A stretch of DNA of 64,000 nt from assembly GCA_015999765.1 (NCBI GenBank), contig JAECQR010000008.1, positions 32,183 through 96,182 of the forward strand. Direction: 5' to 3'. The translations under genes and the position numbers were made by a program. Positions 53,138-63,964 of this stretch are shown here, one piece after another. How positions within the stretch are numbered: position 1 is the stretch's first letter; each line of letters opens with the position of its first letter. The notes under the pieces were generated by a model. The model was not told where the DNA came from. It did not search any database and worked only from the letters and a program-made list of their open reading frames with translations. This DNA comes from Flavobacteriia bacterium (GTDB taxonomy: Bacteria > Bacteroidota > Bacteroidia > Flavobacteriales > Weeksellaceae).

Positions 53138-53536
53138 ATGGTAACAGATCCAATTTCAGATTTCCTAACCAGAGTAAGGAACGCACAAAGCGCAGGCCAC
53201 AAAGTGGTGGACATTCCTGCATCGAAAATCAAAAAGGAGATTACAAAAATTTTATTTGACCAGGGTTACATCCTGAACTACAAGTTCGAGGATCACGCTG
53301 TTCAGGGAAATATCAAAATCGCTTTAAAGTACGACAAAACAACCAACAAACCAGCCATCAAAAGCATTCAGAGAGCTTCAAGGCCAGGTCTTAGACAGTA
53401 CAAAGGTTCACAGGACCTGCCAAGAGTACTTAACGGTTTGGGTGTAGCAATTGTATCTACATCACGAGGTGTGATGACGGATAAAAAAGCACGTCAGGAA
53501 AAAGTGGGTGGAGAAGTAATCTGCTATGTTTATTAA
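53138..53536 (+). CDS. rpsH: 30S ribosomal protein S8
   Basis: 132 residues: TDPISDFLTRVRNAQSAGH, IQRASRPGLRQYKG and VSTSRGVMTDKKARQ. In Escherichia coli S8 represses the spc operon at rplE; no equivalent site was identified here. Confidence 0.98.
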   Translation: MVTDPISDFLTRVRNAQSAGHKVVDIPASKIKKEITKILFDQGYILNYKFEDHAVQGNIKIALKYDKTTNKPAIKSIQRASRPGLRQYKGSQDLPRVLNGLGVAIVSTSRGVMTDKKARQEKVGGEVICYVY

Positions 53537-53553
53537 TTTTTAATCAAAGGAAA

Positions 53554-54099
53554 ATGTCAAGAATTGGTAAAGCAATTATAGAAATTCCCGCTAACGTTAC
53601 CGTTACTGAAAAAGACGGACTGGTAACTGTGAAAGGCCCTAAAGGTGAACTTACACAGCAACTCGGCGAAGGAATTACGCTAAAACAGGAAGACGGAATA
53701 CTTACTTTCGATCGTCCGTCAGAATCAAAACAACACAAAGCATTACACGGTCTTTACAGAGCGTTAATCAATAACATGGTTCAGGGAACTGCCGAAGGGT
53801 GGACCAAAAAACTGGAACTTGTAGGGGTAGGATACAGAGCATCTAACCAGGGAAACCGTTTAGATTTGGCACTGGGATTCTCTCACGGTATCGTACTGGA
53901 TCTTCCAAAAGAAATCATAGTGGAAACTTTATCTGAAAAAGGTAAAAACCCTATCATTACTTTAACATCACATGACAAGCAATTGCTTGGGATGGTAGCA
54001 GCGAAGATCAGATCATTCAGAAAACCTGAGCCTTACAAAGGAAAAGGAGTTCGTTTCGTTGGAGAAATTGTTAGACGTAAAGCTGGTAAATCTGCTTAA
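53554..54099 (+). CDS. rplF: 50S ribosomal protein L6
   Basis: 181 residues: [16 protein letters not shown], then [21 protein letters not shown] and [12 protein letters not shown]. Sits near the sarcin-ricin loop. Confidence 0.98.
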   Translation: MSRIGKAIIEIPANVTVTEKDGLVTVKGPKGELTQQLGEGITLKQEDGILTFDRPSESKQHKALHGLYRALINNMVQGTAEGWTKKLELVGVGYRASNQGNRLDLALGFSHGIVLDLPKEIIVETLSEKGKNPIITLTSHDKQLLGMVAAKIRSFRKPEPYKGKGVRFVGEIVRRKAGKSA

Positions 54100-54116
54100 T
54101 TTTAAAACTTAAGAAA

Positions 54117-54464
54117 ATGGCACTAAGCAAAGTAGAAAAAAGAAATAGAATTAAAAGGAGAGTAAGAGGAAAAATTTCCGGCTCTTCAGAATTACCACGG
54201 TTATCTGTTTACAAAAGTAATAAAGAAATTTACGCTCAATTAATCGACGATAAAGAAGGTAAAACCTTAGCATCAGCTTCATCCAGAAGCCTTAACGCTA
54301 CAGGAAACAAAGTAGAAATCTCTGCAGAAGTAGGTAAAGCTATCGCTGAAAAGGCTAAAGCTGCAGGTATTGAGAAAATAGTGTTCGACAGAAACGGATT
54401 CGTTTACCACGGTAGAGTGAAAGCTCTTGCTGATGGTGCGAGAGAAGGCGGACTAAAATTCTAA
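54117..54464 (+). CDS. rplR: 50S ribosomal protein L18
   Basis: 115 residues: [54 protein letters not shown]. 5S rRNA binder with L5. Confidence 0.98.
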   Translation: MALSKVEKRNRIKRRVRGKISGSSELPRLSVYKSNKEIYAQLIDDKEGKTLASASSRSLNATGNKVEISAEVGKAIAEKAKAAGIEKIVFDRNGFVYHGRVKALADGAREGGLKF

Positions 54465-54482
54465 TCATTAAATTTCGGAAAT

Positions 54483-55004
54483 ATGTTAGGACTAGATAAT
54501 ATAGAAAAAGTAAAACCGGGAGGATTAGAACTTAAAGATCGTCTCGTTTCAGTAAACAGAGTAACTAAAGTTACCAAAGGGGGACGTGCTTTCGGATTTT
54601 CTGCAATTGTTGTTGTAGGAGACGAGGCAGGAACTGTAGGTTTCGGTTTAGGAAAATCTAAGGAAGTTGCTTCAGCTATTGCAAAGGCAGTAGAAGATGC
54701 TAAGAAAAACTTAGTGAAAGTTCCTGTAATCAACCACACCATTCCTCACCAGACTTCTGCAAGATACGGTGGAGCCGATATCTTCCTAAGACCAGCTTCT
54801 CACGGTACCGGGCTAATTGCCGGTGGTGCAGTAAGAGCGGTATTGGAGTCTGCAGGAGTACACGATATCTTGTCGAAATCTAAAGGATCTTCTAACCCCC
54901 ACAACGTAGTGAAAGCTACTTTCAAAGCATTGTTGGACATCAGAAGACCAGAGGACATCGCAAAACTGAGAGGTGTTTCATTAAGTAAAGTGTTTAACGG
55001 TTAA
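54483..55004 (+). CDS. rpsE: 30S ribosomal protein S5
   Basis: 173 residues: [54 protein letters not shown]. The loop tied to spectinomycin resistance (TKVTKGGR) looks like the sensitive type. Confidence 0.98.
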   Translation: MLGLDNIEKVKPGGLELKDRLVSVNRVTKVTKGGRAFGFSAIVVVGDEAGTVGFGLGKSKEVASAIAKAVEDAKKNLVKVPVINHTIPHQTSARYGGADIFLRPASHGTGLIAGGAVRAVLESAGVHDILSKSKGSSNPHNVVKATFKALLDIRRPEDIAKLRGVSLSKVFNG

Positions 55005-55014
55005 TATTAAAGCA

Positions 55015-55191
55015 ATGGCAAAAATTTCAGTAAAACAAGTAAAGAGCGCTATTGGTAGAACTAAAACCCAAAAAAGAACGCTTGAAGCATTAGGATTGAA
55101 AAAACTTCACCAAGTTGTTGAACACGAAGCTACACCATCTATCTTAGGTATGGTAGCTGCGGTAAGTCATTTAGTAGAAGTTCAAAAATAA
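55015..55191 (+). CDS. rpmD: 50S ribosomal protein L30
   Basis: 58 residues, a short gene easily overlooked: AKISVKQVKSAIGRTKTQ, TLEALGLKKLHQVVEHE, then ILGMVAAVSHLVEV. Ten bases after rpsE, in the standard position before rplO. Confidence 0.96.
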   Translation: MAKISVKQVKSAIGRTKTQKRTLEALGLKKLHQVVEHEATPSILGMVAAVSHLVEVQK

Positions 55192-55268
55192 GACAATAGA
55201 AAAGAGATGGGAGACTCTAGAAATTCAGTCTCCACTCTCTAATCTTTAAATCTAAAATCTAAAAAATA
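55192..55268. other. Spacer between rpmD and rplO
   Basis: 77 bases with a hairpin GGAGACT/AGTCTCC (55210-55216 with 55227-55233), then AATCTTTAAATCTAAAATCTAAAA, similar to the repeat before rplP and to the fusA-rpsJ gap. No ORF. Confidence 0.6.
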
Positions 55269-55715
55269 ATGAATTTAAATAATATAAGACCGGCATCAGG
55301 CGCAACTCACAATTCAAAAAGACTTGGTAGAGGGCAGGGAAGCGGAAAAGGTGGTACTTCAGCGAAAGGTCATAAAGGTCAGAAAGCCAGAGCCGGATAT
55401 TCTCAGAAAATCGGTTTCGAAGGTGGTCAAATGCCTTTGCAAAGAAGACTTCCTAAATTCGGTTTCAACAACGTAAACAGAAAAGAGTACAGAGCAATCA
55501 ATCTTGATACCATCCAACTTTTGGCTGATGCGAAAAACATCACCGAAATTACTAAAGACATTTTAGTAGAAAACGGATTGGCTAAAAAGAGCGAAATCGT
55601 GAAAATTATGGGTAGAGGCGAATTGAAATCTGGTGTTTCAATTTCTGCACACAAGTTCACAAAATCTGCTGAAGAAGCAATCGCTAAAGCAGGAGGTAAA
55701 GCAATTACTCTATAA
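55269..55715 (+). CDS. rplO: 50S ribosomal protein L15
   Basis: 148 residues: LNNIRPASGATHNSKRLGRG, GKGGTSAKGHKGQKARAG, GQMPLQRRLPKFGF. Ends ten bases before secY. Confidence 0.98.
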   Translation: MNLNNIRPASGATHNSKRLGRGQGSGKGGTSAKGHKGQKARAGYSQKIGFEGGQMPLQRRLPKFGFNNVNRKEYRAINLDTIQLLADAKNITEITKDILVENGLAKKSEIVKIMGRGELKSGVSISAHKFTKSAEEAIAKAGGKAITL

Positions 55716-55724
55716 TTATTACGA

Positions 55725-57104
55725 ATGAAAGAATTTATACAAACACTAAAAAACATTTGGAGCCTTAAGGAACTTAGAGAGAAAATACTTTTCACTCTTG
55801 GGTTAATCCTAGTGTATAGATTCGCATCTTATATTTCCCTACCTGCCATTAATATGGCCGAGGTGGGGAATCTTTTGGAACATTACCAGAACCAGGGTGG
55901 CAACAAGCAGGGAGCAGGTCTTCTTGGGTTGCTTTCTTCGTTTACGGGAGGTGCATTCAGCCGGGCGTCAATTATGGCACTCGGTATTATGCCTTATATT
56001 TCTGCATCAATTATCGTTCAGCTGATGGGTATGGCAATACCTTACCTTCAGAAATTACAGAAAGATGGTGAAAGCGGCAGAAATACACTGAACCAAATTA
56101 CAAGATGGTTAACGATTGCAGTTTGTTTGGTACAGGCACCGTCTTACCTTACTTCAATTACACAAATGTTCTTGCCACACGCACAGTTCGCTTCAGCATA
56201 TTATGTGCATCCGGAGTCGATTATGTTCTGGTTGCCGAGCATCGTAATTTTGGTGGCTGGTTCTGTATTCGCAATGTGGTTAGGTGAAAAGATTACAGAT
56301 AAAGGAATCGGAAACGGTATCTCGATCTTAATTATGGTTGGGATCTTGGCAGATCTTCCGGGAGCATTTATCCAGGAAGTTGCTACACAAACCGGGAAAG
56401 GCGGTTTAGGAACAATCATGATTTTAATTGAGGTTTTATTCTGGATGTTGGTTGTGCTTTTAGCAATCATTCTTTCCGTAGCTGTAAGAAAAATCCCAAT
56501 TCAGTATGTAAGCCGTGCTCAGGCTAGAGGTGGATCAAACAGAAATTTAATGCAGGGTGCAAGACAGTGGATTCCACTTAAAGTAAATGCGTCGGGAGTA
56601 ATGCCGATCATTTTTGCCCAGGCTTTAATGTTTGTTCCGGGACTTTTAACTAAAGTTGATGAGTCCAATACTTTCCTGGCAGGTTTTAAAAACGTATTCA
56701 GCTGGCAGTACAATGTATTGTTTGCCCTGTTAATTATTATCTTCTCATTTTTCTATACAGCCATCACTATTCCGGTGAATCAGATGGCGGATGATCTGAA
56801 GAGAAACGGAGGCTTGATTCCTAAAGTAAGACCCGGTAAAGATACCGCTGATTATCTGGATGATATTCTCTCAAAAATTACTTTGCCCGGCTCAATATTT
56901 TTAGCTATCTTTGCAATCCTTCCTGCAATTGTGTATGGAACGTTTGTTCAGACGGATAGATTTGCCCTGTTTTTCGGGGGTACATCGCTGTTAATTATGG
57001 TTGGGGTGATCCTCGATACAGTTCAACAAATCAACACGTATTTGCTGAACCACCATTATGATGGGTTGATGCAGTCAAAATTATCCAGAACAACAAACCC
57101 GTAA
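55725..57104 (+). CDS. secY: Protein translocase subunit SecY
   Basis: 459 residues, ten membrane helices. Channel of the Sec system in the inner membrane, needed for the many signal-bearing proteins in this window. Seen: REKILFTLGLILVYRFAS, SIMALGIMPYISASIIVQLM (plug and TM2 region), AGSVFAMWLGEKITDKGIGN and PVNQMADDLKRNGGLIPKVR. No map or adk gene follows; infA is seven bases downstream. Confidence 0.98.
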   Translation: MKEFIQTLKNIWSLKELREKILFTLGLILVYRFASYISLPAINMAEVGNLLEHYQNQGGNKQGAGLLGLLSSFTGGAFSRASIMALGIMPYISASIIVQLMGMAIPYLQKLQKDGESGRNTLNQITRWLTIAVCLVQAPSYLTSITQMFLPHAQFASAYYVHPESIMFWLPSIVILVAGSVFAMWLGEKITDKGIGNGISILIMVGILADLPGAFIQEVATQTGKGGLGTIMILIEVLFWMLVVLLAIILSVAVRKIPIQYVSRAQARGGSNRNLMQGARQWIPLKVNASGVMPIIFAQALMFVPGLLTKVDESNTFLAGFKNVFSWQYNVLFALLIIIFSFFYTAITIPVNQMADDLKRNGGLIPKVRPGKDTADYLDDILSKITLPGSIFLAIFAILPAIVYGTFVQTDRFALFFGGTSLLIMVGVILDTVQQINTYLLNHHYDGLMQSKLSRTTNP

Positions 57105-57111
57105 TTAATAA

Positions 57112-57327
57112 ATGGCAAAACAGAAACATATTGAACAAGACGGCGTCATTACGGAAGCTCTTTCGAATGCGCAGTTTCGTGTTGAACTTGAGAATGGGCA
57201 CGTATTAATCGCGCACATCTCGGGTAAAATGAGAATGCACTACATTAAGCTTTTACCTGGTGATAAGGTAAAATTAGAACTTTCTCCTTACGATTTATCG
57301 AAAGGAAGAATCACATTTAGATACTAA
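57112..57327 (+). CDS. infA: Translation initiation factor IF-1
   Basis: 71 residues: [60 protein letters not shown]-fold that blocks the A site at initiation. Separated from rpmJ by 137 bases without an ORF. Confidence 0.98.
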   Translation: MAKQKHIEQDGVITEALSNAQFRVELENGHVLIAHISGKMRMHYIKLLPGDKVKLELSPYDLSKGRITFRY

Positions 57328-57464
57328 TTGCAGAGCAATCTGTGAATTAATATAATAGAAAACGTATAAAATCATCACGGTTTTATTAGTCATTTAAATA
57401 TTTAAACAAAAGGGGGTGAAACAAAAAGAGTTCATCTAACCGTTGGAAAATTAAACCAAAACAA

Positions 57465-57581
57465 ATGAAAGTTAGAGCATCTATCAAAAAAAGAAGTGCT
57501 GATTGCAAAATTGTTCGCAGAAAAGGCGTTCTGTTTGTGATCAACAAGAAGAACCCAAAATTTAAACAAAGACAAGGCTAA
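57465..57581 (+). CDS. rpmJ: 50S ribosomal protein L36, zinc-free form
   Basis: 38 residues: [20 protein letters not shown], then [14 protein letters not shown]. Of the four zinc ligands of standard L36 only Cys14 remains: Ser, Asn/Lys and Phe stand at the others. Thus a zinc-independent variant, which I believe is normal in bacteroidetes. Too short for many gene callers, but position and sequence are clear. Confidence 0.96.
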   Translation: MKVRASIKKRSADCKIVRRKGVLFVINKKNPKFKQRQG

Positions 57582-57590
57582 AATTAAATT

Positions 57591-57968
57591 ATGGCGAGAA
57601 TTTCCGGTATTGATTTACCAAAAAACAAAAGAGGCGTTATCGGCTTAACTTACATCTACGGAATCGGAAGAAGCACTTCATCCGAAATCCTGAAAGCAGC
57701 CGGCATCAGCGAAGACAAGAAAGTCAACGAATGGAATGACGATGAATTGGCACTAATCAGAAACTACATCACCGAAAACATCAAAGTAGAAGGTGAATTA
57801 CGTTCTGAAACACAATTAAACATCAAACGTTTGATGGATATTGGTTGCCAACGAGGAATACGTCACAGACTGGGATTACCTTTAAGAGGCCAAAGAACAA
57901 AAAACAATTCTAGAACCCGAAAAGGAAAGAGAAAAACTGTTGCTAACAAGAAAAAAGCAAGTAAATAA
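57591..57968 (+). CDS. rpsM: 30S ribosomal protein S13
   Basis: 125 residues: [25 protein letters not shown] begins it, [18 protein letters not shown] and a basic tail follow. Contacts the P-site tRNA and the 50S. Confidence 0.98.
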   Translation: MARISGIDLPKNKRGVIGLTYIYGIGRSTSSEILKAAGISEDKKVNEWNDDELALIRNYITENIKVEGELRSETQLNIKRLMDIGCQRGIRHRLGLPLRGQRTKNNSRTRKGKRKTVANKKKASK

Positions 57969-57980
57969 TCGGTAAGAATT

Positions 57981-58370
57981 ATGGCAAAACAGACTAAAGT
58001 TGTTAAAAAAAGAAAAGTAAAAGTTGAAGCGATCGGGGAAGCACACATCCAGGCATCTTTCAACAATATTATTATTTCTTTAACGAATAAGAACGGAGAA
58101 GTAATCTCTTGGGCATCTGCCGGAAAAATGGGATTCAGAGGTTCTAAAAAGAATACTCCTTTCGCAGCGCAAATGGCTGCAGAAAATTGCTCACAAGTTG
58201 CACACGATGCAGGTCTTAGAAGAGTAAAGGTGTTTGTAAAGGGTCCAGGTGCAGGTAGAGAATCTGCTATCAGAACCATTCACAATTCAGGTATTGAAGT
58301 TAGTGAAATCGTAGATGTGACTCCAATGCCACACAACGGTTGTAGACCACCGAAAAGAAGAAGAGTATAA
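57981..58370 (+). CDS. rpsK: 30S ribosomal protein S11
   Basis: 129 residues: [55 protein letters not shown]. Platform protein at the E site. Confidence 0.98.
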   Translation: MAKQTKVVKKRKVKVEAIGEAHIQASFNNIIISLTNKNGEVISWASAGKMGFRGSKKNTPFAAQMAAENCSQVAHDAGLRRVKVFVKGPGAGRESAIRTIHNSGIEVSEIVDVTPMPHNGCRPPKRRRV

Positions 58371-58388
58371 TTTTTAGAAACTACCATT

Positions 58389-58997
58389 ATGGCAAGATAT
58401 ATTGGACCTAAAACTAAGATTGCAAGAAAATTTGGTGCTGCAATCTACGGAGACGACAAGAGCTTCGAGAAAAGAAAAAACCAACCACCGGGACAACACG
58501 GTGTTAACAAAAGAAGAGGATCAAAGAAATCTGAATATGCTGTCCAGTTAATGGAAAAGCAGAAAGCAAAATACACTTACGGTATTTTGGAGAGACAATT
58601 TGCTAATCTATACGAAAAAGCGCAAAGAGCAAAAGGCGTAACAGGTGAAGTTCTGTTGCAGTTATGTGAATCTAGATTAGACAACGTTGTTTACAGACTT
58701 GGTTTTGGTAAAACAAGAGCAGGAGCAAGACAGCTGGTTTCTCACAGACACATCACTGTAAATGGAGAATTAGTGAACATCCCATCTTACTTGCTAAAAG
58801 CAGGAGATGTAGTTGCTGTTAGAGAGAAATCTAAATCTCTTGAGGTAATTGCAGATTCTTTGGCTTCTAAAGCAAACTATGAGTGGTTACAGTTCAACGA
58901 CGAGACTAAACAAGGTACTTTTATTTCCGCACCGGAGAGAATCCAGATTCCGGAGGATATCAAAGAACAGTTGATCGTCGAACTTTACTCTAAATAA
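58389..58997 (+). CDS. rpsD: 30S ribosomal protein S4
   Basis: 202 residues: [20 protein letters not shown], then the S4 RNA-binding domain [36 protein letters not shown]. No zinc-binding cysteines at the N terminus. Nucleates the 30S body. Confidence 0.98.
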   Translation: MARYIGPKTKIARKFGAAIYGDDKSFEKRKNQPPGQHGVNKRRGSKKSEYAVQLMEKQKAKYTYGILERQFANLYEKAQRAKGVTGEVLLQLCESRLDNVVYRLGFGKTRAGARQLVSHRHITVNGELVNIPSYLLKAGDVVAVREKSKSLEVIADSLASKANYEWLQFNDETKQGTFISAPERIQIPEDIKEQLIVELYSK

Positions 58998-59028
58998 TTT
59001 TTTCAAATTTTTGCTCAACCCAAATTAT

Positions 59029-60024
59029 ATGGCAATTTTAACATTTATTAAACCCGATAAAGTAATCCTTCTTAGTTCCGATGATTTCAAAGGTAAATTT
59101 GAATTCAGACCATTGGAACCAGGCTTCGGATTAACAATCGGTAATGCTTTGAGAAGAGTTTTGCTTTCTTCTCTAGAAGGATATGCTATCTCATCTATTA
59201 AAATAGAAGGCGTAGAGCACGAATTTTCAACAATTCCCGGTGTAATTGAAGACGTTACAGAAATTATTCTGAACCTGAAACAGTTAAGACTTAAAGCAAA
59301 ATCTGAAACTGCAACAGCAGAAACAGTAACCGCTAAAGTTTCCGGACAAACTACTGTAACAGCAGGAGATTTAGGAAAATCAATCCAAGGTTTCGATATT
59401 TTGAACCCGGATTTGGTAATCTGCAATCTTAATAAAGATGTTAAATTTGAATTGACTTTCAATATTGAAAAAGGTAGAGGTTATGTTCCTTCAGAGCAAA
59501 ACAAATCAAGCAACGCTCCTATCGGAACAATTGCTATCGATTCGATCTTTACCCCGATCAAGAAAGTTCAGTACAGTGTTGAAAACTATCGTGTAGAGCA
59601 AAAAACAGACTACGAAAAACTTGTTTTGGATATTGAAACTGACGGTTCCATCAGCCCTCAGAATGCTTTAACTGAAGCTTCTAAGATATTAATTTATCAT
59701 TTCATGTTGTTCTCCGACGAGAGAATTACGCTTGAAACTGAAGCCGTGAAAGCATCCATCCAATACGACGAAGAAACTTTACATACAAGACAGCTCCTTA
59801 AATCTAAATTAACAGATATGGATCTTTCTGTAAGAGCACTAAACTGCTTGAAAGCTGCTGAAGTGGAAACTTTAGGAGAACTGGTTTCTTATACAAAGTC
59901 TGATTTGATGAAATTCAGAAATTTCGGTAAAAAATCTTTAACAGAATTAGAAGAATTAGTGCATGCAAAAGGTCTTAACTTCGGTTTCGACGTTGCTAAA
60001 TATAAATTAGACGCTGATAAATAA
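59029..60024 (+). CDS. rpoA: RNA polymerase subunit alpha
   Basis: 331 residues from [15 protein letters not shown]; an in-frame TTG at 59011 is rejected since it would add six residues of leader. N-terminal assembly domain with [22 protein letters not shown], and C-terminal domain (about 255-320) with [20 protein letters not shown] and [16 protein letters not shown], the part that binds UP elements and activators. Between rpsD and rplQ as in most bacteria. Confidence 0.98.
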   Translation: MAILTFIKPDKVILLSSDDFKGKFEFRPLEPGFGLTIGNALRRVLLSSLEGYAISSIKIEGVEHEFSTIPGVIEDVTEIILNLKQLRLKAKSETATAETVTAKVSGQTTVTAGDLGKSIQGFDILNPDLVICNLNKDVKFELTFNIEKGRGYVPSEQNKSSNAPIGTIAIDSIFTPIKKVQYSVENYRVEQKTDYEKLVLDIETDGSISPQNALTEASKILIYHFMLFSDERITLETEAVKASIQYDEETLHTRQLLKSKLTDMDLSVRALNCLKAAEVETLGELVSYTKSDLMKFRNFGKKSLTELEELVHAKGLNFGFDVAKYKLDADK

Positions 60025-60030
60025 CAAACA

Positions 60031-60564
60031 ATGAGACACGGTAAAAAATTCAATCACTTATCTAGAACAGCTTCTCACAGAAGTGCGTTGCTTTCTAATA
60101 TGGCTTGTTCTCTTATTGAGCATAAAAGAATCAACACTACTGTTGCTAAGGCGAAAGCTTTGAGAGTGTATGTTGAACCTATCTTAACTAAAGCGAAAGA
60201 AGATACAACTCACAACAGAAGAACAGTTTTCTCTTACCTGCAAAGCAAAGAAGCAGTTACTGAATTATTCAGAACAGTTGCTCCTAAAATTGCAGAAAGA
60301 AACGGTGGTTATACAAGAATCATCAAAACTGGATTCAGACCGGGCGATGCTGCAGATACTGCAATGATCGAACTTGTAGATTTCAACGAACTTTACAACC
60401 CGAACGCTGAAGAAAAGAAAACAACAAGAAGAAGCAGAAGAGCTGCAGCTCCTAAAACTGAAGCAGTTGCTGCTGAAGTGAAAGAAGCTCCTGCTAAAGA
60501 AGAAGCGAAATCTGAAGAAACTACTGGCGAAGCCGCAGAATCTTCCGATAACAAAACTGATTAA
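60031..60564 (+). CDS. rplQ: 50S ribosomal protein L17 with acidic/Lys C-terminal extension
   Basis: 177 residues; the conserved L17 core ends near residue 120. Core: [69 protein letters not shown]. The last 50-60 residues are Ala/Glu/Lys-rich ([17 protein letters not shown]), disordered-looking. Last gene of the operon. Confidence 0.97.
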   Translation: MRHGKKFNHLSRTASHRSALLSNMACSLIEHKRINTTVAKAKALRVYVEPILTKAKEDTTHNRRTVFSYLQSKEAVTELFRTVAPKIAERNGGYTRIIKTGFRPGDAADTAMIELVDFNELYNPNAEEKKTTRRSRRAAAPKTEAVAAEVKEAPAKEEAKSEETTGEAAESSDNKTD

Positions 60565-60583
60565 TAATCAGTTGATATTACTA

Positions 60584-60620
60584 AAAAAGCCGTTCGATTT
60601 TATCGAACGGCTTTTTGTTT
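60584..60620. terminator. Strong terminator at the end of the ribosomal operon
   Basis: Fifteen-base perfect stem (60584-60598 with 60602-60616, AAAAAGCCGTTCGAT and its complement), three-base loop, T runs on both strands. Serves rplQ and the convergent lipoprotein gene. Confidence 0.92.
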
Positions 60621-60646
60621 TATAGAAATATGTCTTTATTGATTTT

Positions 60647-61075
60647 CTATTGTCCCCTTGCCTTTTTCAGGGCGATGATATTATTTCCCTGGGTGATGAT
60701 GACGCTGTCCTTTTTTGCAACGATTTCGAAATCATAATTCCCATAAACTCCCGGTCCTGCATCTGTTTTCTTCGGAGCCGAAATCGTTTTGTTGTTACTG
60801 CGAATACTGATCGTATTTTCCTTATCGGTATTCTTAAACGTTACCAATGCCGAAGATCCGTCTTCAGCTACGTAACGTTCAGTATATTCGCCGGCTTTTA
60901 TATTGTTTCCGTTCTTGGTGAGTACCGCCGCACTGTCAGTGTCTCCCGGTTCTTCAGTTCTGCTTTCTATGGCAGAATCTTCCACAATAATACTTTTATT
61001 GCCTTCTGTTGATTTACTGCAGCCCAGACTGATAAAAAGTGCAGCCCCGGCAGCATAAAAAACTATGGTTTTCAT
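60647..61075 (-). CDS. Hypothetical small lipoprotein
   Basis: 142 residues with signal and lipobox (AALFISLGC, Cys19). The mature part is acidic and then beta-rich (SSALVTFKNTDKENTISIRSN, NYDFEIVAKKDSVIITQGNN), perhaps a small beta-barrel binding domain. Not assigned to a family. Convergent with rplQ, divergent from eno. Confidence 0.75.
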   Translation of the reverse strand: MKTIVFYAAGAALFISLGCSKSTEGNKSIIVEDSAIESRTEEPGDTDSAAVLTKNGNNIKAGEYTERYVAEDGSSALVTFKNTDKENTISIRSNNKTISAPKKTDAGPGVYGNYDFEIVAKKDSVIITQGNNIIALKKARGQ

Positions 61076-61210
61076 AACAAAATTGTTTTTTGATACACCA
61101 AATTTACGATTACTTTCTGCAAAATAAAAAATTGGTAATTATTAACGAAAGTTTAACGCCAACCTCATTAAAATCATGTTTCGAAACTCTTAAAATAGTT
61201 CAATTTTCGT

Positions 61211-61218
61211 TAAATTTG
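61211..61218 (+). promoter_or_regulatory. Possible -7 element of eno
   Basis: TAAATTTG, fitting TAnnTTTG, 33 bases before the ATG; the -33 element is not recognisable. Confidence 0.4.
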
Positions 61219-61238
61219 TAATTCAAATTAAAGTTTAA

Positions 61239-62543
<1,305 letters not shown>

Positions 62544-62558
62544 TAGATAAAATATATT

Positions 62559-62594
62559 AGAGAACATTGATATCATTTGCTGTTCTCTATCAAT
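62559..62594 (+). promoter_or_regulatory. Inverted repeats before gltA, possible pseudoknot
   Basis: AGAGAACA (62559-62566) pairs with TGTTCTCT (62581-62588), and TTGAT (62567-62571) in its loop pairs with ATCAA (62589-62593) just after it, an H-type pseudoknot arrangement 32 bases before the gltA ATG. Without the second stem it could be an eno terminator, but no T run follows. Confidence 0.4.
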
Positions 62595-62625
62595 ATTCAT
62601 AAATTAGTAAAAAAATTTAATAATA

Positions 62626-63912
62626 ATGTCAGATAATAAAGTTGTACTGAACTATGATGGTAAATCCTTCGATTATCCTATCGTAGAAAGCACTATCGGT
62701 GATCGCGGAATCGATATTTCTAAACTTCGGGACCAGACCGGGTTAATCACTCTGGATCTAGGATACAAAAATACCGGAGCTACTCTTAGCGACATCACCT
62801 ATTTGGATGGTGATAACGGCGAATTGTATTACAGAGGTTATCCTATCGAGCAAATTGCAGAAAAATCTAATTTCAGCGAAGTAATGTATTTGTTGCTTCA
62901 TGGTGAACTTCCAAATAAGGATCAGTTCGCTAAATTCGAAGGTGGAATCAAAAATTACAACTTCGTAGCCGATGAAATGAAGAAAATTCTTGACGTATTC
63001 CCAAGATCTGCCCATCCTATGGGTGTTTTGTCTTCCCTTACGTCAGCACTTACTGCATTTAATCCTAAAGCAGTTAACGTAAACTCAAAAGAAGAGATGG
63101 ATCACGCTGCGGAAATGCTTCTTGCTAAATTCTCTCACTTATGCGCTTGGACTTACCGTAAAAAATTAGGCCTTTCAATCAACCACGGCGATAACAATTT
63201 AAATTATGTAGAAAATTTCTACAAAATGTGTTTCCGTCGTCCAAACATCGAATTCGAATTGGATCCGGTAGTTGTAGGAGCGCTAGATAAATTATTAATC
63301 CTTCATGCTGACCACGAGCAAAACTGTTCTACTTCAACGGTAAGAATGGTTGGTTCAGCACATACAGGTCTTTTCGCTTCAGTATCAGCAGGTATTTCTG
63401 CACTTTGGGGACCACTTCACGGTGGAGCAAACCAAGCAGTAATCGAAATGCTTGAAATGATCGAGCAGGACGGTGGCGATGTTGCAAAATATGTAGAAAA
63501 AGCAAAGAATAAAGACGATAACTTCCGTTTGATGGGCTTTGGACACAGAGTTTACAAAAACTTCGATCCGCGCGCAACCATCATTAAAAAAGCGGCAGAT
63601 GATATCCTGAATTCTTTAGGTATTGAAGATAAAGCTTTAGATATCGCAATGCAGCTGGAAAGAGTAGCTTTGGAAGACGAGTATTTCGTAAGCAGAAAAC
63701 TCTATCCAAACGTAGATTTCTACTCAGGAATCATCTACAGAGCGTTAGGAATTCCAACAGAAATGTTTACCGTAATGTTCGCATTGGGAAGACTTCCGGG
63801 ATGGATCTCTCAATGGAAAGAAATGCGTTTACACAACGACCCGATCGGAAGACCAAGACAGGTTTACCAGGGGGCACAGAAGCGCGATTACGTAGATTTA
63901 AGCGCAAGATAA
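62626..63912 (+). CDS. gltA: Citrate synthase
   Basis: 428 residues, type of the hexameric bacterial enzyme (NADH-sensitive in some relatives). Condenses acetyl-CoA and oxaloacetate. Seen: GDRGIDISKLRDQTGLITLD, YRGYPIEQIAEKSNF, the active-site His region LHADHEQNCSTSTVR, GPLHGGANQAVIEML, GFGHRVYKNFDPRA and the C-terminal RLPGWISQWKEM. Both catalytic His and the Asp (in NVDFYSG) are present. Confidence 0.97.
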   Translation: MSDNKVVLNYDGKSFDYPIVESTIGDRGIDISKLRDQTGLITLDLGYKNTGATLSDITYLDGDNGELYYRGYPIEQIAEKSNFSEVMYLLLHGELPNKDQFAKFEGGIKNYNFVADEMKKILDVFPRSAHPMGVLSSLTSALTAFNPKAVNVNSKEEMDHAAEMLLAKFSHLCAWTYRKKLGLSINHGDNNLNYVENFYKMCFRRPNIEFELDPVVVGALDKLLILHADHEQNCSTSTVRMVGSAHTGLFASVSAGISALWGPLHGGANQAVIEMLEMIEQDGGDVAKYVEKAKNKDDNFRLMGFGHRVYKNFDPRATIIKKAADDILNSLGIEDKALDIAMQLERVALEDEYFVSRKLYPNVDFYSGIIYRALGIPTEMFTVMFALGRLPGWISQWKEMRLHNDPIGRPRQVYQGAQKRDYVDLSAR

Positions 63913-63930
63913 TTTTTGCCAATCTTATAC

Positions 63931-63964
63931 AATCCCTTTCGTTTTACCGGAGGGGATTTTTTAT
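63931..63964 (+). terminator. Terminator after gltA
   Basis: AATCCC (63931-63936) with GGGATT (63953-63958), extendable by CTTTCG/CCGGAG-type pairing, followed by T residues. Confidence 0.65.

Noticed and set aside
59011..59028. TTG start for rpoA
   Set aside because: The ATG at 59029 gives the normal alpha N terminus; the preceding codons are leader.
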